A stretch of DNA of 12,578 nt from an uncultured Lachnospiraceae bacterium (GTDB taxonomy: Bacteria > Bacillota > Clostridia > Lachnospirales > Lachnospiraceae): positions 1 to 12,578 of the forward strand of contig CAMWYL010000052.1 in the NCBI GenBank assembly GCA_947178465.1, in the 5' to 3' direction. The notes under the pieces were generated by a model, which saw only the letters and a program-made list of their open reading frames with translations, was not told the DNA's origin and searched no databases. Positions 1-7,453 of the stretch are shown one piece after another (the first letter of the stretch is position 1; each line of letters starts with the position of its first letter). The translations under genes and the position numbers were made by a program.

Positions 1-46
1 GGTTTCTGGTGCTTGCTTTACTATGCCACAAGCTCTACTTTAAAGC

Positions 47-245
47 TTCACACTAACTCCCATACGCCCGCATTTGCGGGCATACAAATCAGGATGGTGA
101 AATTTTAATTTCACACTAACCCCCATGCTGCCTTCCGGCAGCACAAATCATCAATGGGAAGAACGCCGTATTTTAGGCATTCTTCAGTGTGGAAAGAACT
201 TCTAAGCATCACTCTGCGATGCTTAGAAGTTCTTTCCACACTATT
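47..245 (-). repeat. Tandem array of hairpin repeat elements
   Basis: Two copies of one element lie head to tail. On the plus strand each begins TTCACACTAA (47-56 and 110-119), then CCCAT or CCCCCATG, a hairpin (GCCCGC 66-71 with GCGGGC 76-81; GCTGCC 127-132 with GGCAGC 137-142), then ACAAATCA. A further stem (158-167 with 176-185) and a long 25-base inverted repeat (186-242) follow. Mismatches in two stems are C opposite A on the plus strand (65/82 and 164/179), which become G-U pairs in minus-strand RNA, so the minus strand is probably the transcribed one. Copies occur again near 8148-8224, 9758-9904 and 10679-10704. The remaining bases from 1 to 383 show no protein gene on either strand beyond very short frames. 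Confidence 0.75.
186..242. repeat. Perfect 25-base inverted repeat
   Basis: Bases 186-210 are the exact reverse complement of 218-242, with a seven-base loop (actctgc). The right arm from 223 to 244 is repeated without change at 8203-8224, so the arm belongs to a dispersed element. There is no T tract beside it in either direction, so it is not a standard intrinsic terminator. It is the first structure downstream of the putative minus-strand promoter. Confidence 0.85.
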
Positions 246-257
246 TTCTCTATTCTC

Positions 258-267
258 CATTATATCA
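258..267 (-). promoter_or_regulatory. Extended -10 promoter reading into the hairpin array
   Basis: The minus strand reads TGATATAAT across 267-259, a consensus TATAAT with the TGn extension. I see no good -35 hexamer. Transcription would start near 252 and run leftward through the array (245-47). No open reading frame of normal length follows, so the product would be a structured RNA or very short peptides. The motif is clear; its use is inferred. Confidence 0.4.
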
Positions 268-325
268 CATTTTCCTCTAAAGAATCTCTAAAATTCTTAG
301 AGCTTTTTTAGAGAAAGATGTGATA
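263..325 (+). terminator. Long imperfect hairpin with alternative pairings
   Basis: Bases 263-281 pair with 307-325 over 19 positions, with one C-A mismatch (274/314) and one T-G pair. Inside, CTCTAA plus GAAT (275-285, one bulged A) can instead pair with 293-302, followed by six T at 304-309, which looks like an intrinsic terminator on the plus strand. A third option pairs 286-293 with 306-313. The forms exclude each other, so an attenuator upstream of the transporter operon is possible. It could equally end transcription arriving from upstream of the window. Confidence 0.45.
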
Positions 326-383
326 CTGTGATAAGCAAACAGCACAGAACGACAGGTGCGCAAAAATGAAAAGGAGAAGCATT

Positions 384-2732
384 ATGAAAAGAAAACTGAC
401 AGCCCTGATAATGGGCATTGTACTGATGCTGAGCGGCTGCGCCGGCGGCGGAACGCCCGTACAGAGTGGCGCAGACGGGACAACGGCACAAAGCAGCAAG
501 GAGGAGCAGGCGGGAGGCGAGAACGAGTCTGTGGCGATGGGGCGTTACGTGGAGACGGTAACGGATTTGTCTGAAATGATAGGATCGCCGAGGAGCCTTG
601 GGCGGCTCTCGAATGGTGATATTGTCGCGCTGGGCAGCAATGCAATGAAAGCGGTTTCCCATGATAATGGGGAGACATGGACTCAGGAGGCGATTGCAGG
701 ATTAGAGGAGGGCTTTAGCGATGATAATTACATTGATGAAATGGTAATTGCACCGGACGGCACAATTGTGCTGCAGTATTTTCCCAAGGGCAGTGCAGAG
801 GAGGCAGAAGAGGAAGGCGAGATAATGAGTCCGCTTGATCTGTGTATTGCGCCGGATGGGACGCAGCGCAGTTTTACAATAGAGCCTGCCGCAGATGAGT
901 ATTATCCTTACCGGTTCTTTTTTGACGATGCGGGAAGATGCTATGTGCCGATGCTTGGAACTACCGGAAATATTTATGAGGTTGATGTGCAGGATGGAAG
1001 CTATACACGTGCCTTAAAGGCGGAAGGGTACCGTACGGACAATATTCAATTCATCGGAAGCAGAATGATTCTCTGCGGCTATGACGGAGTCCAAATTTAC
1101 GACAGAGACACGCAGGAATATATAGAGGATACGGCCATCAACGATTTCATCAAGGAGGAGTACGGAGCGCTGGAGGACTATGGGAATTATTTCGGACAGT
1201 ATCTCTTCACCGACGGTAAGGAAGCGATGTATATTGGTGGAGAGAAGGGGCTGTACCGTCATGTTATGGGAGGCACATCGGTGGAGCAGGTGATTGACGG
1301 TGCGCTGTCGAGCTTCAGTGACCCTTCCCATAAAATAGGGGGTATCGTTGCATCAGACAATCAGGAATTTGTCGCGCTCTTCACGGACGGGAAAGCAGTC
1401 CGGTTTACCTATGACCCCAATACGCCCACTGTACCAAGCGAGAAGCTTGTTGTATATAGTTTACAGCAGAATGATACGGTGCAGCAGGCGGTCTCTCTGT
1501 ACCAATCGGCGAATCCTGCGCTGCTTGTAGAATATCAGATTGGCATGGGAGAAAAGAATACCATTACGAGAGAAGACGCTCTAAAGAAGCTGAATACACA
1601 GCTTATGGCAGGAGAGGGACCTGATATTCTGATATTAGACAATATGCCGGCAGATTCGTATACAGAGAAGAAAATCCTGCTGGATATCCATGATATTGTT
1701 GATGAAATCGCAAAGGGAGAAGGGCTGTTTACAAATTTGCTTGAGCCGTTTGAACAGGACGGAGCGCTTTATATGGTGCCCTGTGAGATACAGCTTCCGA
1801 TTATGACGGGGGAAAAAGACAAAGTGACACAGATGTCAGATTTAGAAAAAACGGCTGATGCGATAGAGCAGATACGGCAGGAGCATCCGGATAAGGAGAT
1901 TTTCAACGTTTATTCGCCGAAGGGAATTATGAAGCAATTCGCTACCGTATCCGCACCTGCGTGGAAGCAGGCGGACGGTTCACTAGACATGGAGAAAATA
2001 GAGGAATTTCTGGTGCAGACAAAGAGAATCTATGATGCGCAGATGGAAAATGCAAGTCAGGAGAGAATTCATTGGTATACGAGACTGAACGAGAGCTATC
2101 TCGCAGACTATGGGACTGCTTATGAGGACAATAAATGGTTTATGCTGGGCTCGAACAGCATTGCCTTCCTGGAAGGGAAGATGCAGTTGGAGCTGGGGAC
2201 GATGTATTATGTGTACGGCTGTGCCGACAGTATGTCATTGCCAAAAGCGCCGGGGTTTGACAATTATGCGGTCGTTCCGGCGGTCGGACAGTGCAGTCAG
2301 GTATATTTTCCCACGACGCTGGTGGGAATTAATGCCTCCTCTGCCAATGCGGATGTGGCAAAAGAGTTTCTGAAATTTATGCTGGGAAGCGACGTACAGA
2401 CGATGCTGCACAACGGTCTTCCGATCAATATCGCTGCTTATGAGCAGGAGTTTACGCCGAATCCGGACATTTTAGGTGAGAATAACGAATACGGTGGCGT
2501 TTCCTCTTCGAACGGCGACGGCGTGATTGTCAATTTTGACATTTATTGGCCGGAGGAGGCAGAGCTTCAGAAAATCAGGGAGTGGATGAGTACTGCGAAG
2601 GTGCCGTATCTGTATGATACCATATTGGAAGAGGCTGTCTATACAGTAGGGGCGGACTATTTCAACGGTCGCGGCCTTGAGGAGACGATGGCAGAGATTG
2701 AGCAGAGGGTGGCAATTTATGCGGCGGAGTAG
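384..2732 (+). CDS. ABC importer solute-binding lipoprotein with N-terminal propeller-like domain
   Basis: Predicted lipoprotein of 782 residues that captures a solute, probably a sugar, outside the membrane. The start at 384 is preferred over the in-frame ATG at 366 because AAGGAG (371-376) lies 7 bases before it. A short hydrophobic signal ends in the lipobox LSGC, with the lipid-carrying Cys at residue 19. Residues about 45-350 are beta-rich repeats in the style of a propeller; an Asp box (SHDNGETW, residues 92-99) and APDGT segments resemble BNR/sialidase-like repeats. From about residue 353 the protein reads as a family 1 extracellular solute-binding domain (VVYSLQQNDTVQQAVSLYQ, then GEGPDILILDN). 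Ordinary binding proteins are 400-550 residues, so the N-terminal half is an addition. It overlaps the first permease gene by 14 bases, which supports an operon. The ligand cannot be told from sequence. Confidence 0.85.
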   Translation: MKRKLTALIMGIVLMLSGCAGGGTPVQSGADGTTAQSSKEEQAGGENESVAMGRYVETVTDLSEMIGSPRSLGRLSNGDIVALGSNAMKAVSHDNGETWTQEAIAGLEEGFSDDNYIDEMVIAPDGTIVLQYFPKGSAEEAEEEGEIMSPLDLCIAPDGTQRSFTIEPAADEYYPYRFFFDDAGRCYVPMLGTTGNIYEVDVQDGSYTRALKAEGYRTDNIQFIGSRMILCGYDGVQIYDRDTQEYIEDTAINDFIKEEYGALEDYGNYFGQYLFTDGKEAMYIGGEKGLYRHVMGGTSVEQVIDGALSSFSDPSHKIGGIVASDNQEFVALFTDGKAVRFTYDPNTPTVPSEKLVVYSLQQNDTVQQAVSLYQSANPALLVEYQIGMGEKNTITREDALKKLNTQLMAGEGPDILILDNMPADSYTEKKILLDIHDIVDEIAKGEGLFTNLLEPFEQDGALYMVPCEIQLPIMTGEKDKVTQMSDLEKTADAIEQIRQEHPDKEIFNVYSPKGIMKQFATVSAPAWKQADGSLDMEKIEEFLVQTKRIYDAQMENASQERIHWYTRLNESYLADYGTAYEDNKWFMLGSNSIAFLEGKMQLELGTMYYVYGCADSMSLPKAPGFDNYAVVPAVGQCSQVYFPTTLVGINASSANADVAKEFLKFMLGSDVQTMLHNGLPINIAAYEQEFTPNPDILGENNEYGGVSSSNGDGVIVNFDIYWPEEAELQKIREWMSTAKVPYLYDTILEEAVYTVGADYFNGRGLEETMAEIEQRVAIYAAE

Positions 2733-3510
2733 CGCGATTTACAGGCGCAAGCGGAGGGCGTTTGCAGGCTTTCTGTTCTGCAGCCTTTCGGGGGTAACAG
2801 TGTTTGTGCTGTTACCCTTTCTGGATGTGATAAAGCGTTCCCTCACAACAGCGGTTACGGGAGACTTTATCGGTGGGGTAAATTACCGGCGGGTTTTCGA
2901 AAATCAGGCATTCCGGCTGGCGGTGCAGAATACGCTGCGTTTTACGGGGGTGTGCATTCCTCTGCTTGTGATTCTCGGGCTTGCCGTGGCATTGCCGCTG
3001 AGCCGCCTGAGGGAGACGGAGCTGATCAAATCGCTCTATCTGTTTCCGTTGGCGCTGCCTACGGCGACGGTGGTAATCGTGTGGCGGATGTTTTTCTATG
3101 CCGCCGATTTTGAAAGTCTGGTGGTCAGTTATATATGGAGGAATCTGGGGTATACGGTTGTTCTGTGGGTCGCGGGCATCAAGGGAATCCCGGGGGAAAT
3201 CCTGGAGGCGGCGCGGGTGGATGGCGCGGGGAGGCTGCAAAGCCTTCTGCGTGTCGAGCTGCCGAATCTCAAGGGAAGCTTTTACACGATTGTCGTGCTG
3301 TCCTTTCTCAATTCCTTCAAAATATACAGGGAGGCGTACCTTGTGGCGGGCTCGTATCCCAAGCAGGAGATTTATCTGCTGCAGCATTTGTTTAACAATT
3401 GGTTTGTGAATCTGGAGCTGGATAAGCTTGCCGCGGCAGCGGTATGTGTCGGCGGTGTGTTGTTTGTCGGGATTATGCTGCTGCAATATTTCTGGGACAG
3501 GGAGCGTTAG
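2719..3510 (+). CDS. ABC sugar transporter permease, MalF/UgpA type
   Basis: Membrane subunit of a carbohydrate ABC importer, 263 residues. The start at 2719 has AGAGGGTGG at 2705-2712 as ribosome site and overlaps the end of the binding-protein gene by 14 bases, suggesting translational coupling; the upstream in-frame ATG at 2677 would force a much longer overlap. Several hydrophobic segments are visible (for example residues about 14-35 and 68-90). The permease EAA loop that docks the ATPase is clear: EAARVDGAG at residues 163-171, followed by VELPNL. No ATPase gene is present in the window, so a shared MsmX-like ATPase is inferred. The last codons (DRER, stop) form the first unit of a tandem repeat running into the spacer. 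Confidence 0.88.
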   Translation: MRRSSAIYRRKRRAFAGFLFCSLSGVTVFVLLPFLDVIKRSLTTAVTGDFIGGVNYRRVFENQAFRLAVQNTLRFTGVCIPLLVILGLAVALPLSRLRETELIKSLYLFPLALPTATVVIVWRMFFYAADFESLVVSYIWRNLGYTVVLWVAGIKGIPGEILEAARVDGAGRLQSLLRVELPNLKGSFYTIVVLSFLNSFKIYREAYLVAGSYPKQEIYLLQHLFNNWFVNLELDKLAAAAVCVGGVLFVGIMLLQYFWDRER

Positions 3511-3630
3511 CGCTGTTGTGGCTTTTTGGACAGAGAGCGTTAAGCGTTGTTGTAATACTTTTCGGATGGTGCGTGTTAAGTGCTGTCGCGATCCTTTTGA
3601 GACAGAGAATGTTAAGCGCATACAGAAGGG
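3496..3630 (+). repeat. Degenerate 36-base tandem repeat at the permease stop codon
   Basis: Four units start at 3496 (33 bases), 3529 (36), 3565 (36) and 3601 (partial). Each begins GACAG or a close variant and carries GCGTTA or TGTTAA near base 10. The first unit contains the last codons and TAG stop of the preceding permease; the others repeat that tail with TAA in the same place. Units 2 and 3 agree at about 23 of 36 positions by eye, so the array is old or fast-changing. It fills the spacer up to the ribosome site of the next gene. Confidence 0.7.
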
Positions 3631-3643
3631 TGAGGAGTGCGGG

Positions 3644-4498
3644 ATGAAGGGAAAACATCTTGTGGAGATATGTATAAAGCTGTTGTTTATAATGATGGGT
3701 ATTGTGATATGTATGCCGGTGTTCTTTGTCATAACTGGCTCCGTGATGGGAAGCTATGACCTTGAGGAGTGTCTGGCGCCTGTCTTTCGGGAAGGGCAGG
3801 GCTTTGTGACATGGAAGCTGATACCCGATTATCCGACGATAGAGCATTACGGAAAGCTGCTGTTCCAGACACCGCAGTTCTTTGTGCTGTTTTGGAACAG
3901 TATGCGGATGACGGGACTGATTTTGGCGGGGCAGCTGTTGGTCGGTGTTCCGGCGGCATGGGCATTTGCAGTATATCAGGTACGGGGAAGTCGTTTGCTG
4001 TTCGGGCTGTATATTGTGCTGATGCTGATGCCGTTTCAGGTGACAATGCTGTCAAGTTATCTGGTACTGAGCCGATTGTCCCTGTTGAATACGCAGCTTG
4101 CAGTGATTTTGCCGGCGGTTTTCAGCACGTTTCCGATATTCCTGACCTACGGCGGTTTTCGGGAGCTTCCGGCGGAGCTTTTCGAGGCGGCGCGGATAGA
4201 CGGCGCGGGAGAGCTATATATTTTCCTGCGAATTGGGCTTCCGCTGGGAAAGGGCGGGATGCTGTCCGCCTTTGTGCTGGGCTTTTTGGAGTATTGGAAC
4301 ATGCTGGAGCAGCCCTTGGCGTTTTTGGAGGATCAGGCGCTCTGGCCCCTGTCGCTCTATCTGCCGCAGATTAGCTGGACGCAGGCAGGCTTTGCGTTTT
4401 GTGCCTCTGTAATCATGCTTCTGCCGGCAGTGTTTGTCTTTATCATAGGGCAGGATTATCTGGAGCAGGGAATTGTGTACGCAGGATTAAAGGGCTAA
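3644..4498 (+). CDS. ABC sugar transporter permease, MalG type
   Basis: Second membrane subunit of the carbohydrate importer, 284 residues, normal for the MalG family. The start at 3644 is chosen because GAGGAG (3632-3637) lies 6 bases upstream and the next residues lead into a transmembrane segment (LLFIMMGIVICMPVFFVI); the upstream extension of this frame is repeat-derived and lacks permease character. The EAA loop is at residues 181-183 (EAARIDGAG). The C-terminus ends YAGLKG, close to the usual end of this family. It acts with the preceding permease and lipoprotein. Its final codons and stop (GLKG, TAA) are the first unit of a long 18-base repeat array. Confidence 0.88.
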   Translation: MKGKHLVEICIKLLFIMMGIVICMPVFFVITGSVMGSYDLEECLAPVFREGQGFVTWKLIPDYPTIEHYGKLLFQTPQFFVLFWNSMRMTGLILAGQLLVGVPAAWAFAVYQVRGSRLLFGLYIVLMLMPFQVTMLSSYLVLSRLSLLNTQLAVILPAVFSTFPIFLTYGGFRELPAELFEAARIDGAGELYIFLRIGLPLGKGGMLSAFVLGFLEYWNMLEQPLAFLEDQALWPLSLYLPQISWTQAGFAFCASVIMLLPAVFVFIIGQDYLEQGIVYAGLKG

Positions 4499-4700
4499 TC
4501 CGGATTGAAGGGCTAAAGCGATTTGAAGGGCTAAACAGATTCGGAAGGCTAAACGGGATTGAAGGGCTAAACAGGTTTAAAAGGTTCAAACGGGATTGAA
4601 GGACTAAACAGGATTGAGGGGCTAATCCGGATGAAAGGGCAAAACAGGTTTGAAAGGTTCAAACAGGCTTGAAGGGTTGGTCCGAATGAAAGGGATATTT
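4484..4700 (+). repeat. 18-base tandem repeat array, about 12 units
   Basis: Consensus unit GGATTGAAGGGCTAAACA. Units start at 4484, 4502, 4520, 4538, 4556, 4574, 4593, 4611, 4629, 4647, 4666 and 4684; most are 18 bases, with two of 19 and a decayed last one. The first unit includes the last codons and TAA stop of the MalG-type permease. Units at 4574 and 4647 share a GGTTCAAA variant, suggesting a higher-order duplication. The array fills most of the 277-base spacer before the adaptor gene. Because the period is a multiple of three, one frame encodes a hexapeptide repeat (GLNRFE-like), but there is no start signal for a separate gene. Confidence 0.85.
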
Positions 4701-4775
4701 GAATGGCAAGTCGGACTGACTTGAAGAACTGACTTAGGCAGAGCGTGCAGGAGGATGAGAGAAAGGCAGGACGCT

Positions 4776-6611
4776 ATGGAAGAGAAGGAGCGAAATAAGA
4801 AGTATCGGATTTGGATAAAGGCATTTGCCGCTTTTTTGGTTTTCATGTGGCTGTGTACCGTTATCTCGAAGAGCATCTATGTGTCGGGGCTTCCGCGCGT
4901 GCAGACGAAGCAGACGGAGCGGAAGTACATAGAGCACATTGTGGAAGCGGAGGGGATAATTATCGAAGGCGGCGAGCAGGCGGTCAATACGCTACCGGGG
5001 CTTCGGGTACAGAAGATATACGCGAAGAAGGGCGACCGCGTGGAGGTGGGAGATGTCCTGTTTCAGATTGATACGGCGGATTTGCGCAGTATGATTGCGG
5101 ATCAGGAAGCAGCGATTCACCAGATGAATTATCAGCTTGCGGATTTGGAATTCAATCAGACGCTTGCGGAGCAGAATAAGGAAATCAACAGGCTGTGGGC
5201 GGAGGAGGACTATGAGAGCGCAGACCGCAGGACGGCGGTTGACGTGGAGCGTGCGGAAGCGGCGGTGCAGGAGGCGCAGCGGGCGTTGGATGCGCATCTG
5301 CAGGAGGGCTTCCCCATGACGAGTGAGGAGGACAGGCGCATGGCTGAGGAGAAATACACGACATGGGCGGCGCGGCTGAAATCGCTTCAGGACGCGATAA
5401 CGCAGCAGGAGCGGGTGGTCGAGGAACTGGAGCGGCAGCTCGCGGAGGGGAAAAAGCTTCCCACGCTGAGCGGTACGGCAGAATCCAAGGCTGAAGAGGA
5501 GGCCGGCAACGCGGAGACATCTGAAGATAATGAGGAGAGCGAGGAGCCTGAGGATAAGAAGGAGGGTAATGACACGGAGGATTCCGATGATAAGAAGGAA
5601 GAAAACAGTGTGAGGGATTCGGAGGATAAGAGGGAAGGTAATGGCGGGGAAGACTCTGATGATGCAGGGGATGATACGGAGACGATTGCCGATGAACTTG
5701 AGGCGGCGCGGCAGGAGCTTACCCGCCTTGAGAAAGAGCTGGAAGCGCATTACAGGAACGCGGTGGAGAAGCCGGATTTCAGCTTGGAGGACAGCGGTTA
5801 TAAGCTTTGGCAGCAGGAGACGGAAAATCTGCGCAAGGCTGTGCAGAATGCGGAATATGCCAGACAGGACGCGGTTGCGGCCAGAAACAGCGCACTACAG
5901 CAGGAGGCGAGGGATGTGGCAAATTCCCTTGTGCCGGACCGTCTGGATTCCTCCGTGGAGCAGCTCCGTTTGCAGCTTGCGGAGATGCAGAAGGAGCTTT
6001 CGACATATTATGCCCTGTTAAAATGCGACGGGAAAGTGACATCCGTGTCAGGAGGAACTGTCACGAATATCCTGATTTCGACAGGCGGACGGACAAGTGA
6101 TACGGCAGCGCTTCTTCTGACGGAAGACGAAACGCCCTGCCAATTCAGGCTGACAATAACAAAAGAGCAAAAGAAATATATCAACATCGGGGACAGTGTG
6201 GATGTAACGTTGGCCAACGACGGAACAAAGATTTCCCTGACCGTGGATTATCTGACGGAGAGCACAGCGGGTATGGGATATTATGACCTCTATATGGAGC
6301 TCCCGCAGGGGGTAGGGCAGCCCGGGATTGTGGGAAGCGTGTCTCAGAGCGTACAGGGAGAGCTTAGAGGCTGCTGCGTGCCGATTGACGCATTGTACAG
6401 CGAGAATGACCGGTATTGTGTATATGTGGTAAAAGAAAAGGAAGGAATATTGGGAACGGAGCTGTATGTGGAACGCATTGATGTGAAGGTGCTGGACAAA
6501 AACGAAAGATACGCCGCGCTTGAGGAGGGCGCGCTCAGCAGCGAGGACAAAATCATTACCTACGCGACGGAGCCAATCAAGCGCGGGGATACCGTGCGAT
6601 ATATGGAATAA
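4776..6611 (+). CDS. HlyD-like membrane adaptor with acidic repeat linker
   Basis: Predicted single-pass adaptor of the HlyD/RND membrane-fusion type, 611 residues. The start at 4776 has AAAGGCAGG just upstream; an in-frame ATG at 4755 is possible but touches AGGAGG directly. A transmembrane helix (residues about 12-31) is followed by the first half of a barrel-sandwich domain (VEAEGIIIEGGE... VQKIYAKKGDRVEVGDVLFQID), a long charged coiled-coil region, the second half (KCDGKVTSVSGG, about 413-450), and a beta-barrel-like C-terminal part. Residues 259-294 are three 12-residue acidic repeats that interrupt the coiled coil. Such adaptors normally partner with an efflux ATPase/permease, none of which is next door; the gene instead sits last in an importer operon. 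Confidence 0.75.
   Translation: MEEKERNKKYRIWIKAFAAFLVFMWLCTVISKSIYVSGLPRVQTKQTERKYIEHIVEAEGIIIEGGEQAVNTLPGLRVQKIYAKKGDRVEVGDVLFQIDTADLRSMIADQEAAIHQMNYQLADLEFNQTLAEQNKEINRLWAEEDYESADRRTAVDVERAEAAVQEAQRALDAHLQEGFPMTSEEDRRMAEEKYTTWAARLKSLQDAITQQERVVEELERQLAEGKKLPTLSGTAESKAEEEAGNAETSEDNEESEEPEDKKEGNDTEDSDDKKEENSVRDSEDKREGNGGEDSDDAGDDTETIADELEAARQELTRLEKELEAHYRNAVEKPDFSLEDSGYKLWQQETENLRKAVQNAEYARQDAVAARNSALQQEARDVANSLVPDRLDSSVEQLRLQLAEMQKELSTYYALLKCDGKVTSVSGGTVTNILISTGGRTSDTAALLLTEDETPCQFRLTITKEQKKYINIGDSVDVTLANDGTKISLTVDYLTESTAGMGYYDLYMELPQGVGQPGIVGSVSQSVQGELRGCCVPIDALYSENDRYCVYVVKEKEGILGTELYVERIDVKVLDKNERYAALEEGALSSEDKIITYATEPIKRGDTVRYME
5550..5657 (+). repeat. In-frame 36-base tandem repeat, three units
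   Basis: Units at 5550-5585, 5586-5621 and 5622-5657, with a partial fourth from 5658. They encode EDKKEGNDTEDS, DDKKEENSVRDS and EDKREGNGGEDS, a very acidic linker placed inside the coiled-coil region of the adaptor. The third-position changes mean the units are not recent copies. Confidence 0.85.
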
Positions 6612-6619
6612 GAGTGGAA

Positions 6620-6649
6620 TGGCACAGCGCTCCGTGGAGAGCTGTGCCA
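6620..6649. terminator. Strong hairpin between convergent genes
   Basis: TGGCACAGC (6620-6628) pairs with GCTGTGCCA (6641-6649), and CTCC (6630-6633) with GGAG (6636-6639), split by a single G-A mismatch. It begins 8 bases after the adaptor stop and lies just past the end of the convergent phosphatase gene. Neither side has a T tract, so it may stall or process transcripts from both directions rather than act as a classical intrinsic terminator. Confidence 0.6.
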
Positions 6650-6679
6650 TAGCCGGTCATGCCGCGGCTAGTCATGCCG
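6650..6679 (-). repeat. 15-base direct repeat at the phosphatase stop codon
   Basis: On the minus strand, CGGCATGACTAGCCG (6679-6665) is followed at once by CGGCATGACCGGCTA (6664-6650). The first unit holds the last two sense codons after Arg and the TAG stop of the histidine phosphatase; the second repeats the tail beyond the stop. Confidence 0.5.
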
Positions 6680-7399
6680 TTCTTCCATGCAATCGTAAGT
6701 CTCGCAAAAGCGTGCGGAGAATGAGGGGGACATATCTGCCGCATAGAGATGTGAGACATCTCCAAAGCAGTTCATCCGGAAAGCCGCAATCCCTTTCCTG
6801 CGCTCTTCAGAGTACAGGCTGGTGACAGCGGTTGGGGCGGCGCAGGTATGGTGCCACAGGATCATCGGTGATACGTTCATAAGACGGCTTAGCAGGACGC
6901 ATTCAACGCCAAAGTGGCAGAAGAAAGCGATGGTATCGCGATTGGGGCGTTCAACGAGGTAGCAGTCCCCTTCCCTGCGATAACCGTGCTCCGCAAGAAG
7001 CTTGTCAAAATGAGTGACAACCATGTCATATTCCTCGTCAACCTTTCCCTCCCGCATAATTTCCGTGGTTTTCCACAGCTCCCGTCGGTAGTAACGCTCA
7101 TCCTGTGTCCAATCTTGCGGCAGCCAGTCCCACGATATGCTGCGGTGGTCCGGGACATCAGGACGCATAATGGTGGGTGCAAATTCCCGAAGCCACGGGC
7201 ATTCCGTGGCGGTGCGATTCATTTTCTTAAGGGTGACGGAGGCGGTATCCTTTGCCCGCCCCAGAGGGGAGACATAGAAGGCTTTGATGTCTGTTTTGGC
7301 GATACGCTCCGCCAGCTGCGCGGCCTCAAGCCATCCGGTCTCTGTCAGGGTATCGTGTTCATAATCGGGGTCTCCGTGTCTTATAATCAGTATTCTCAT
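6668..7399 (-). CDS. Histidine phosphatase family protein (phosphoglycerate mutase-like)
   Basis: Cytosolic phosphatase of the histidine acid/phosphoglycerate mutase superfamily, 243 residues. The N-terminal motif IIRHG gives the phospho-accepting His8; Arg48 (SPLGRAKDTA), Glu72 and His162 (FFCHFGVE) fit the other catalytic positions of the family. The start at 7399 is favoured because GAGG lies 5 bases upstream and the RHG motif then sits at the usual place; an in-frame ATG at 7432 has no good ribosome site. The substrate cannot be assigned. It is the second gene of a short minus-strand pair, 54 bases after the NUDIX gene. Confidence 0.85.
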   Translation of the reverse strand: MRILIIRHGDPDYEHDTLTETGWLEAAQLAERIAKTDIKAFYVSPLGRAKDTASVTLKKMNRTATECPWLREFAPTIMRPDVPDHRSISWDWLPQDWTQDERYYRRELWKTTEIMREGKVDEEYDMVVTHFDKLLAEHGYRREGDCYLVERPNRDTIAFFCHFGVECVLLSRLMNVSPMILWHHTCAAPTAVTSLYSEERRKGIAAFRMNCFGDVSHLYAADMSPSFSARFCETYDCMEERHD

Positions 7400-7453
7400 A
7401 AAAGCCTCGTTTCTGTGCGGTTCTTTGCGCATGGTTCATCATTTTTGTCTGGG

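Noticed and set aside
1..245. Insertion sequence or MITE with target duplications
   Set aside because: The hairpin elements have related ends (TTTCACAC and GTGTGAAA), but I see no transposase and no clear target-site duplication, so they are called repeats only.
366..383. Upstream in-frame ATG as start of the binding lipoprotein
   Set aside because: AAGGAG at 371-376 lies after that ATG and is well spaced for the ATG at 384, which also gives a normal lipoprotein signal peptide.
2812..3732. Minus-strand frame of 306 codons opposite the permeases
   Set aside because: It is antisense to two permease genes with EAA motifs, and its composition is typical of a shadow frame.
4399..4599. Frame encoding a GLNRFE-like hexapeptide repeat
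   Set aside because: It begins inside the permease gene in another frame, has no ribosome site, and the repeat is a by-product of the 18-base tandem array.
4484..4700. CRISPR array
   Set aside because: The units are directly adjacent with no spacers and no cas genes are present.
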